Source: Lingula anatina (taxonomy: Eukaryota; Brachiopoda; Lingulata; Lingulida; Lingulidae). From it: 64,000 nucleotides of DNA. Both the position numbers and the translations under genes were made by a program. How positions within the stretch are numbered: position 1 is the stretch's first letter; each line of letters begins with the position of its first letter. The notes below the pieces were generated by a model that searched no databases, was not told the origin of the DNA, and saw nothing but the letters and a program-made list of their open reading frames with translations. Of this stretch, positions 24,127-34,900 are shown one piece after another. The stretch spans positions 153,727 through 217,726 of the forward strand of contig NW_019775569.1 in the NCBI RefSeq assembly GCF_001039355.2, read 5' to 3'.

Positions 24127-25779
24127 CTACATTTTCCTTGGCTGGTTGATGTTGTGGACATGGGGGTGGTTTGGTCGTGCATCCTTTGCAGGGCGTGGTT
24201 TCTCATGGATGGCCTTCACAGCTTCGGTAGTGAAATCTTTATCACCCTGAAACAAATATTTAAAACGTTTCAATGAAAGATTTTTTAAAAGTTTAATTCC
24301 TTTTATGTTTACTTAAGCATACTGTAGGAATGCCTTTGCCACTTGAATTATCATTATGGGTGCTTTCCCAGAGATTTAGATCGATCTAAAGATTAAGTTT
24401 TAGATCGACCTAACTCCCTGGGGGTTCAGGCTAAATTGCAGTCAGCCGAGCGGACACCATAGTTAATTACTCCCTTACAGCTTTTAGTAGGCAGGACAGA
24501 CGCTTAAGTCGGCCAAGCTGACAGTAATCTAGTGAGACTCCCCACAGGGATAGATCAATCTAAAAATCTAAGATTAACACTGCCTGTGACGTTATTGGGA
24601 TTAAACTGATAACTTTACCATTCATAGTAATTGTAATTTAGTTTTATATGCAGATTTGCAAATCGATACATTTTCATTTAAACTGTTCCAAGTCTACATA
24701 AAAAAACAAAATATTTTTTAAATTCCTCAACAATATACTGATTCATTTGGATAGCGAGCACTCATACCTTTGTTACAGCTCCTGACACCAATACCTGTTG
24801 ATGATGTTTATCAGTTTTAGGTTCGCTAAAACAAAATAAAAAATTTAGTGTTAGAACTTGACTCCTAATTCCCTAAAACATTATACCAATTGACTGTAAA
24901 TGATTATGCACAAATGCATATATCACAAGCTAATAACATTTAAGTGCCACGAATTCTTTCTAGATTTCCTAGACTTCCATGAATAAAATGAACTCTAAGA
25001 AGTCCTGAACAACAAATTCTCCACATTATGGTGAAATCTACCTTCCATATTCTTCCTCTTCAGCAGCTATTTCCTCAGATTTTTTCTCTGGTGTGGCACC
25101 AGAGGCAGCAGGGCTCTTGTGTTGTGTAATACGCATACCACCAGCTTTTACTATAAGATAATAAACAATATAAGCCAGCTGATAGGAAGTGATGCCGACA
25201 AATGGAATATTCATGTTTGTGCAGGAAAATGCGATACAGCTTGTGACAACATTATATCAGTTTATCTTCAATTCACTAGTACTCAAAATTTATAACATAA
25301 AACAAATGCTGTGAAGGTTCAGGATTGCATTTATATTTATATTTATCTTAAGGCCAATCTAAGCCTTCTACATCTTATTGGCTGCTGTTTTGTTTGTTAA
25401 CTTTTGTGCATATTCTATTCTTTTTCATTTTCAATTTAAATATATCATCTATGGACAATAATTTCGCATATAAATAATAATAATAAATAAATAAAACTGG
25501 TTAACAGGACTGAAAACAAGGCCTCTTAAAGAAAAGCGGGTGGATTTCATGAGTTTATAACGGTAACATATGGTGGAAAGGCTTTGCTGCTGAGCGCTCG
25601 TGCTAAGCCGTTCTAAAATTGGTCGTAGACCCTTAGCCGAAAAGTCAACCAAGGACAGTGTAAATATGAATGAAACATTGACAAAAACACTAACAGCAGT
25701 CAACAAATACTTGTCATTAGAAACATTTTATATCACCTGCTGGGGCATGGCCTGCTTTAAGATCTTCTTGTGATGACAT
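24127..25779 (-). CDS. DAP1: Death-associated protein 1 (DAP1)
   Basis: Four exons on the minus strand: 25737-25779, 25042-25150, 24768-24825, 24127-24246, all GT-AG, giving 109 aa (human about 102). Diagnostic pieces: KAGHAPAVKAGGMRI near the N-terminus, LVSGAVTKGDKDF in the middle, and a basic C-terminus with HNINQPRK. Known role: small proline-rich cytosolic protein, an mTOR substrate that restrains autophagy. The human mTOR sites are Ser3 and Ser51, both followed by proline. Here Ser3 is followed by Gln, and the Ser51 neighbourhood has Ser-Glu-Pro, so those sites are not obviously kept; SP and TP occur instead in HKSPAASGATP. Divergently transcribed with CWC25 from a shared promoter region. 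Exons 1-2 are repeated at 27592-28326. Confidence 0.95.
24364..24570. repeat. GATC-ended MITE-like repeat, copy 2
   Basis: Diverged second copy of the 2701-2900 element, lying in intron 3 of DAP1. Shared landmarks are tagatcgacctaactccctgg, agtcagccgagcggacac and gacagtaatctagtgagactcccc. Confidence 0.8.
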
Positions 25780-26448
25780 ATTGCTAAAATGCGTAAATCT
25801 CTGCCTAGTATAATAAATATTTCAAAGTATGGTGCAACGTGTCCGCCGTCTACTACCTTGAGACAGGTGTGTGATACGTCATGGATTTTCGTGTACACAA
25901 TTGATGACGTTTAGCGGTGCACGTTGTTTGAAGAACGAAGTACGAGGAAAGAAAAAGTAGATATAAAGCGCAGTACTCTGCTATTTAAGTTTGTAGTCGG
26001 TTAGAATCGAAAACAATTGCAGTAAGTGAGTAACGATTTCGTATGAAGAACGTTTAATAATTAAGCAGATCCCTATTTCACAAACAATTAGTGAAGTTAC
26101 TACCGCGGCACAACTGCATTTGTCTACTATAGTATTACTAAAATCCTTTCTCCCCATTCCCTACTACTACACGTCACTCCTCCTTTTGTCAAAACCGCCC
26201 TTGTGCTGATGTACTAGTGGCTGCTTACAGTAACACTTTCGCTTCGTTAATTTTGCGTCATGATGATTGAGATATTGATAAATTAAAATTGCAAAAGAAA
26301 TTAAATTGAAAGTTGATGTTTACGTGTCTGTAGTGCAACTGTACTACTGTAGTGTAGATCGATTTGCACAGCTAACTCAGGCTTGCTTGTTTTCAGGTAC
26401 AAAGACTGCCAAGTTTGACAGCACTGCAATTTTTTTTCTATATTTACC
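25780..26448. promoter_or_regulatory. Shared promoter region of DAP1 and CWC25
   Basis: Only 669 bp separate the two start codons. The region holds ATACGTCAT (about 25874) and TGATGACGTT (about 25902), both CRE-like half sites. A CWC25 5' non-coding exon ends at 26021 (donor GTAAGT) and its intron runs to 26396; a 52-base UTR segment follows to the ATG. The copy at 28327-28927 is the same region from the overlapping contig. Confidence 0.65.
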
Positions 26449-27009
26449 ATGGAAAAATTACTGAAGGGGAAAAAACTGTCTGAAGATGAGTTGAGAAAAA
26501 TTAAAGATTTGCTGAAGAATGATGAGTAAGTAGCTTGACTGCCATTGTGTGCAGTTTAAAAGATTATTTTGCTCATTGAAGGTTTGTAAGTATGTCTAGT
26601 TGTTGATATTATGTAAACAAAGTGGTATTTTTTTATAGAATGGTATTTTTTAGACACATTTTAATTAAAATTGAAAGAAGGAAAAAATGATAGCACATAT
26701 GCTAAAGCACTTATAAAAAAAGTATCTATTTTCAGACGGGTTGTTTCATCTTGTAATCAGTTTTATTATATCATGTGGCTTTATCTATATTTTAGGTCTT
26801 GTTCAGTTGTCTGTTATATCTGAACTTTCTTACAAGTTGCATATGACTTTGTGATGTATATGTTTTAATATTGTTTTAATTTTCTTCTGTAAGAAAATCG
26901 GACAAGAAAATTGACTGGATGTACTCAGATGGTAAACCAAAATCAGAAGAATACCTCCTTGGAAAAAGAATTGATAATATTGATAAGGAGAAAGAAGAAG
27001 CAAAGAATG
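26449..27009 (+). CDS. CWC25: CWC25, 5' fragment (contig A: exons 1-2 only)
   Basis: Exon 1 is 26449-26525 and exon 2 is 26894-27009; these match exons 1-2 of the complete copy at 28928. The contig ends inside intron 2 at 27488, so the rest of the gene is missing here. It is not a separate gene: 24941-27290 and 27491-29760 are the same locus assembled twice. The last 200 bases before 27489 have no counterpart in the other contig. An in-frame stop lies upstream of the ATG in the same exon. Confidence 0.85.
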
Positions 27010-27488
27010 GTATGTTGTAATTAAATTGTAGGTCCATCAGAATAAGTCTTCGTTTATGAAGTTATTGATCTATGGTATTGACTACTGACATTTTCTCTCA
27101 GATATGTTCATTTTCTATTCTTTGTGTTTGAGCTTTTTGGACAAGATTCAAAATGAAAATGATTATTATGAACAACAACAACAAAAATATGTATACACGC
27201 ACATTCACCACAGTTTTGTGTGCAACCTAAAGATGTTACATTTTTGAGTTTATTGAGAGAAATATTGATAGTTAAGTGTGTGTCCACGAGAAAACCAGAC
27301 CAAATGTAGAAAATGCGGCAAGGCGGGGGTGAACGGATTTACACCATATTTGGTGTGTTTGAACTTTTATATGAACAATATCTGAGGCTGCAATATTTCC
27401 TGAAAAAAATCCCTACCTACAGAGATATGGGCAGTCACAATTTGGGGGGTTAATCAACCAAAAATTCATCTGAAAAATAGGGTTTTAT

Positions 27489-27489
27489 N
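27489..27489. other. Contig junction (single N)
   Basis: Sequence after this N restarts at the equivalent of 24941 (taagtgccaa/taagtgccac, in DAP1 intron 2), so contigs A and B overlap by about 2.3 kb. Confidence 0.9.
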
Positions 27490-27591
27490 TTAAGTGCCAA
27501 GAATTCTTTCTAGATTTCCTAGACTTCCATGAATAAAATGAACTCTAAGAAGTCCTGAACAACAAATTCTCCACATTATGGTGAAATCTAC

Positions 27592-28326
27592 CTTCCATAT
27601 TCTTCCTCTTCAGCAGCTATTTCCTCAGATTTTTTCTCTGGTGTGGCGCCAGAGGCAGCAGGGCTCTTGTGTTGTGTAATACGCATACCACCAGCTTTCA
27701 CTATAAGATAATAAACAATATAAGCCAGCTGATAAGTAGTGATGCTGACAAATGGAATATTCATGTTTGTGCAGGAAAATGCGATACAGCTTGTGACAAC
27801 ATATCAGTTTATCTTCAATTCACTAGTACTGAAATTTATAACATAAAACAAATGCTGTGAAGGTTCAGGATTGCATTTATATTTATATTTATCTTAAGGC
27901 CAATCTAAGCCTTCTACATCTTATTGGCTGCTGTTTTGTTTGTTAGCTTTTGTGCATATTCTAGTCTTCTTCATTATCAATTAAAATATATATCATCTAT
28001 GGACATTAATTTTGCATATAAATAATAATAATAATAAATAAAACTGGTAAATAGAACTGAAAACATGGACTCTGACAGAAAAGCGGGTGGATTTCATGAG
28101 TTTATAACGGTAACATATGGTGGAAAGGCTTTGCTGCTGAGCGCTCGTGCTAAGCCGTTCTAAAATTGGTCGTAGACCCTTAGCCGAAAAGTCAACCAAG
28201 GACAGTGTAAATATGAATGAACCATTGACAAAAACACTAACAGCAGTCAACAAATATTTGTCATTAGAAACATTTTATATCACCTGCTGGGGCATGGCCT
28301 GCTTTAAGATCTTCTTGTGATGACAT
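27592..28326 (-). CDS. DAP1: DAP1, 5' fragment (contig B: exons 1-2 only)
   Basis: Exon 1 is 28284-28326 and exon 2 is 27592-27700; they encode the same residues as exons 1-2 of the complete DAP1 (the changes seen are silent). Exons 3-4 are absent because the contig starts at 27490. This is an assembly duplicate, not a second gene. Confidence 0.88.
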
Positions 28327-28927
28327 ATTTCTAAAATGCGTAAATCTCTGCCTGATATAATAAATATTTCAAAGTATGGTGCAACGTGTCCGCCGTCTAC
28401 TACTTTGAGACAGGTGTGTGATACGTCATGGATTTTCGTGTACACAATTGATGACGTTTAGCGGTGCACGTTGTTTGAAGAACGAAGTACGAGGAAAGAA
28501 AAAGTAGATATAAAGCACAGTACTCAGCTATTTAAATTTGTGGTCGGTTAGAATCGAAAACAATTGCAGTAAGTGAGTAACGATTTCGTATGAAGAACGT
28601 TTAATAATTAAGCAGATCCCTATTTCACAAACAATTAGTGAAGTTACTACCGCGGCACAACTGCATTTGTCTACTATTACTTTAAAAGTCCTTTCTCCCC
28701 ATTCCCTACTACTACTACACATCACTCCTCCTTTTGTCAAAACCGCCCTTGTGCTGATGTACTAGTGGCTGCTTACAGTAACAATTAAATTTGCACTATA
28801 CACTGTACACAGTTGCACTATACACTGTACACTGTAGATCGATTTGCACAGCTAACTCAGGCTTGCTTGTTTTCAGGTACAAAGACTGCCAAGTTTGACA
28901 GCACTGCAATTTTTTTCTATATTTGCC

Positions 28928-31900
28928 ATGGAAAAATTACTGAAGGGGAAAAAACTGTCTGAAGATGAGTTGAGAAAAATTAAAGATTTGCTGAAGAATG
29001 ATGAGTAAGTAACTTGACTGTCATTGTGTGCAGTTTAAAAGATTATTTTGCCCATTGAAGGTTTGTAAGTATGTCTAGTTGTTGATATTATGTAAACAAA
29101 TTGGTATTTTTTTATAGAGTGGTATTTTTAGACACATTTTAATTTAAATTGAAAGAAGGAAAAAATGATAGCACATATGCTAAAGCACTTATAAAAAAAG
29201 TATCTATTTTCAGACGGGTTGTTTCATCTTGTAGTCAGTTTTATTATATCATGTGGCTTTATCTATATTTTAGGTCTTGTTCAGTTGTCTGTTATATCTG
29301 AACTTTCTTACAAGTTGCATATGACTTTGTGATGTATATGTTTTAATATTGTTTTAATTTTCTTCTGTAAGAAAATCAGACAAGAAAATTGACTGGATGT
29401 ACTCAGATGGTAAACCAAAATCAGAAGAATACCTCCTTGGAAAAAGAATTGATAATATTGATAAGGAGAAAGAAGAAGCAAAGAATGGTATGTTGTAATT
29501 AAATTGTAGATCCGTCAAAATAAGTCTTCGTTTATGAAGTTATTGATCTATGGTATTGACTACTGACATTTTTCTCTTGAATATGTTCATTTTCTATCAA
29601 AATATTGATTGAAGGTTCTTGGTGTTTGAGCTTTTTGGACAAGATTCAAAATCAAAATCAAATGATTATTATGAACAACAACAACAACAAAAAAAAATGT
29701 ATACATGCACATTCACCACAGTTTTGTGTGCAACCAAAAGACATTACATTTTTGAGTTTAAGAGAAATATTGATAATATTGATGGTTAACATGAATTATT
29801 GAAGAAAATGGTTGCAGATTTTTATGTACAGACACAGATGTGTCTGTACATATTGCCATCACCTGCGTCTGTCGTCGCCGATCATGTCGCCGTCGCCGTC
29901 GCCGTGCACTTTTAGCGTTAACACCATAAGTGGAAGACAGTTTTACTTTTTGGCTTTGCAGTTTAACATAATGTACTTTTGCATCAGAATTGACAGTAGC
30001 CTATTTTGTTATTTCCTGCTTTTTGTCTGTACATTTGACAGCTTTGCTGCCTTGTTTATTTTTAACTTCAAAAGCTAGATTTACAACTAAGCAAGTAAAT
30101 ATTGAAATATTTGTTCTTAATTCCAGACAGTGTTGGAGCCCTGTTTGAGGAGGCAGCAGCACATAACATACAGATTGACATGCAAGCTAAAATGAGGGAA
30201 GATCCTCTCTTTGCCATAAGGTAATATACTCCACTTTGTATTCTCAGCTTTCACTCACTCATTCACTCACACACACACAAGCATGCTGAAAACTGTGTAA
30301 AACAGTTAGACATTTGTCCTACAGTTATGAAAAAAAATTGCTGGCCTGAGGGACTTTTTGCCACACTGACTGTAAATTCTACATGGGCTGTTCTTAAAAT
30401 TGCTGCCAGTCCCTTTGACTGAACAGATTTTCACACCAGTCTTTTCTTCTTACTTAAATTGGCTAAGATAAAGGTAGATTTAGTAATTTTACCAAATTGT
30501 ACATTATAAATATGAAAGATAACAAAAAAGAGAAAATAAATGGATGTAAACCTTTTTTGCTAGCATTTTTATTGCAAGTTACTTTCAGAGCACTATGGCT
30601 TTGAAAAAGTAATCTGTAACTTTCTTTTTACATTTTATTTGTTTGTAGAAAAAAAGAAGAGGAACAGAGGAAAAGAATTATTGAAAATCCTGTCAAGATG
30701 AAACAATTGCAAAAGATGGTATGTATTTGGTTTTAAGAATTTTCAAAAGTTATGACTTCATCTTCATGTTGAAGTTCATCTAAAGAATTCCAATAGTTAA
30801 CATATTACAGGAGTAAGCACCTTTTTGTTGTGTCAGGGGGGGATTTAGGCCGTCTTCTGGGTCCTCCGGAAGACGGTCAGATTTTCAAGTTTACATTGAA
30901 GGGTATCCAATTTTTCCTGTTGGAAGACAATCAGAATTGGAGGATGAATCAACAAAGATAATTTGGAAGACTGTCAATAAATAGCTCTGGATCTGCCCCT
31001 GTGTGTAGTGGAAAATGTTTAGTCTGATACTTTTTGTTGATAGTTAAGGTATCGGTACCTCTCTCTTTTTACAGGTTGAATCCCAAAAGAAAGATAAAAA
31101 GAAGAAAAAGAAAGAAAAGAAAAAGAAAAAACACAAGTCCAGATCTGGCTCAGACACAAGTGAAAGTGATGATGACTTAGTCTCAACTTACTTAGACATT
31201 TTAAATCGCAAGGAAAAAATTAAAAGTGACAACAGACATAAAAATGATAGTAAGGACAAAAGAAAACCTCAGCATGAAGGTGGTCCTAAAGTTAGTGAAC
31301 AGAGAAAAAAACATTCAGAAGAGGATACAAGGCAACGTCACAGAGACGGCTATAGCACTGAAGAAGAAATGTCCGGAAGAGGGAAGAATTATGGACTCTT
31401 TGTATGTTGTGGTTCTTCTGAAATCTCTGAATAAGCATTTGCATCAATTGTAAAGTTATGAAAGCATGTGTTCTGTTTGTATTTCAGAAAAATATTTTTA
31501 TTTTGCTAACTTATTCCAGTTTTTGACCGCTTCAAAAGTTCCATAAGTGAACAATTTCAAGAAATATTTATGTTACTGCATATTTACGTTAGATTATTCG
31601 TATCTTTGTCTTTCCACAGTCAGAAGTTCTTACATTTATAATTGGGCTCAATGGTTTCAATGTAATATATCTTACAGAAAGGCAGACACAAATCACCTGA
31701 TAAAGAAAGACATAAAAAAGAACTGCACTCAAGAAAAGACCGAAAATCAAGGTCTAGGTCACCAGTGAGAACATCTGGGAGATCACCAAAGAGAAAAAGG
31801 TCAAGGTCCCCTGTTAGGAGAGAAAGATCAAGGAGCAGATCACCTGTTAGGAAAGGAAAACCACGATCACCAGAAAAGAGAGAGGCACCAAGAAAGTGAG

Positions 31901-34900
31901 TAGTCTGTTTTCTAAGGTTAAGGAGGATGGGCACATAATTAAATTGACAATGAACTTTCTGGTAAAAAAAAATTACATTTGCAAATACTTCAGTCTGAAA
32001 GGAGTCATCCTTGGTATGATGTAGGTTTGATCACTGCCCAAATATGGTGTCCTTCTCTTTTCTACTGTCTAGCACTCCTCTGTGGAGCAGGAGTTGGTCG
32101 GTCAACAGTGATATTCTCTTGCATTTGAACATCACTAGCTTCGCTACTCTCTGAAGATACTTCTCTCACGTCATCTGTTTCATTACCTTCTCCCTCCTCG
32201 AGGAGAGGAAAAACTATCTTCACCATCACTTGTACTGTCTCCACTTTCTGTATCGGACTTTGATGAACAGTCTGCATCTACCGTTTTATTTGTGTCTGGC
32301 TTGGAAGTTCTTTTTCTAGGTATGGGTCTTATTGCATATGATATAGGAAGCTCAGAAATTGGAAGTAATAAATTTGTGTAACACACGTTTTTCATTTTTT
32401 TAATTTTCTTTCTGAACAACATACACAGGGATTTCACTATTTGGTTGAGCTAAAACAATGTATGGTTCATTTTCCCATTTATCTGCAATTTTGTGCTTAC
32501 CTTTCAGGGGCGTAACCAGACCTTTAAAAATTGTACGCACAGATTAAAAAAATTCCCAGCAAAATGTAGACTAACGCAAGGGATGAAGGACAGCGTAATT
32601 ACCACATATCAGGGCCGTAGCCTGAGCAAAATCCTAGGGGGGGGGGGCAGTAAGCGGACACGAGANNNNNNNNNNNNNNNNNNNNNNNNNNNNNNNNNNN
32701 NNNNNNNNNNNNNNNNNNNNNNNNNNNNNNNNNNNNNNNNNNNNNNNNNNNNNNNNNNNNNNNNNNNNNNNNNNNNNNNNNNNNNNNNNNNNNNNNNNNN
32801 NNNNNNNNNNNNNNNNNNNNNNNNNNNNNNACTGCATTCTGGTGCATTTTAACTATTATTTTTTGCTCAATCAGAAGTCAGAAATTGTGGGTTCATTTTG
32901 CCATAAGTACAGTCATTTTTTCAACACAACACGCCAATTGGACTTCATTTCCTAAGGGAGGGTGAGCATTTTGGCATGAACTGAGTTGGCTAAAAACAAT
33001 ACACCTTTGTAAACATATTGTTGAATGATTGTCTTGTGGCCATGAGTGCATTTTCTCACAGAATTGAAACCAACTTTGCAATTATTTTTTTACCTCTGCG
33101 ATTATTATCATTTTTTTTTGCACCTCAAATCCCAGGAAGGGGGGGGCAGCTGCCCCAGCCGGAGGCTACGGCCCTGCATGTGTACCAAACATCGCAGCTT
33201 TATTTCCATTAATAATAAAATCATCATTTAGTCAGAAATATTCTCGCAATTAAAAAAGTTTCAATATTCTTATTGCCCAGAACGGTATATTTATTTAAAA
33301 GGAGGCTAGCTTCGCATATGTGGAACCCCCTTCGAAAAATCCTGGATCCACCTCTGAGTTGAACTAACATACGGTTTCATTCACCTTACATGTGGATGCA
33401 TGGTTTCCAAAGCCAACCGACGACACGACAGATCTAGAGCTCTGATACATCTAAGTTTAATTATTTGTTTGTAAAAATTGCCCATGTCACCCTGTTAGTT
33501 TGAAGGGGTAAGGTGGGTCAAGTCCGTGTCAAAATTCTTTGAAGTTTTGCAGGAAAAATTATTCCTTTGGTTCTCTAGCTCCTTCTTAAACCTGGTGTCC
33601 AGATTTTATCTAGTGCCCCTAGGGTTGCGGGATCGAGCTGCTCTTTGAAAATAACACTCAGGCAGATTTTTACCTGAGATAATATCGCCAGTGAGAATGC
33701 GCTTGATATTCTGAAGAAAGATTGTACAGAAGAGCTGAGGGCCACTGAACCCTCCAATTAAGAGGTAAAGGAAGTTCCAGTTAAATGGACGATTAAGATA
33801 GGACTTGTTAAGGTTACAGGCATTGTTAACCTCAGTTTGCAAGACGGGGAGGGGTCAGAACAATGCATTGTGCCAATACAATTGATACAGAGGATTTGTA
33901 CATACAGGTCACTTTAATAAGCAGAGGATTATCTTTTATATTTCGTGAAAAATACACTAAATTTATATAAAATAATATCATGGTTGGCCAAAAAATTGTA
34001 CGCACAGTGCATCCGTGCGTATGCCTAGTTACGCCCATGCCTTTGTATGCCACCATTTTTACAAGGACCCTGTCCCCAACTTCCAAACGGATCCTCTTAT
34101 ACATTTATCATACTGTATCTTTTGATGTTCTTGTGCCTGTCTCGTTTTTCTTGTTGCCAGTTCGTATGATTTTTCTAGACGCTTCTTCAAGTTAGAAATA
34201 TATACAGATTGATTAGTATCAGAGTACTGACCTGATACTAAACCTACCACCACATCCACCAAGTGTCTTGGTGGTCTCCCAAACATCAGACAGTAAAGGG
34301 AAAACCCAGTTGTATCATACACAGTGCAGTTATACGCATGAACCAGAGAAGTAACATGTGATTTCCAATCACTCTTTTCATCAATCTCTAACGTACCTAA
34401 CATATCAAGCAGATTTCTGTTGAATCTCTCGGTGATTCCATTCCCCATAGGATGGCAACTTGTGGTTCTGGATTTCTTTATGCCACACAACTTGCACATT
34501 TCTTTTATCAGACTACTTTCAAAATTTGCACCCTGATCACTATGTAATCTTTGCGGGAAACCGTAGTGATAAACAAATCCGTTCATGAAAGCTTCTGCAG
34601 TAGTTTTTGCTGTCTGATTTTTAGTAGGAATTGCAACTGCATACTTAGTAAAATGATCTGTAATGACTAATATATGTTAAAAACCACCTTTGGACATTCC
34701 TAACATCAGATAATCCATACATACCAGTGCGAGTGGTTGAAATGTCTCAATTTTCACCAGAGGCGCTCGCACGTTTGTTGATGATTTCCTTTTTAAACAT
34801 CTGTCGCACAAAGATATCCACTGCTCAAGATCCTTACACATACCTGGCCAGTAGAATCTCTCTCTCAGTAAAGCTTGGCCTCTGTCTTTTCCTAGGTGTC

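Larger units (their letters stand above)
32505..34039. mobile_element. 1.5-kb DNA transposon inserted in the Ty3 fragment (contig B only)
   Basis: Begins CAGGGGCGTAACCAG and ends CTAGTTACGCCCATG, imperfect terminal inverted repeats, with a perfect 5-bp target duplication CCTTT (32500-32504 and 34040-34044). The allele in contig C has the empty site gcttacctttgtatgcc at about 39413, which proves the insertion and its ends. Interior partly N (32666-32830). No transposase frame is evident, so it is non-autonomous. Confidence 0.9.

Noticed and set aside
31620-31934. Minus-strand frame rich in GDL repeats
   Set aside because: It is the antisense of the Arg-Ser rich exon 6 of CWC25; the same holds for 38537-38851.
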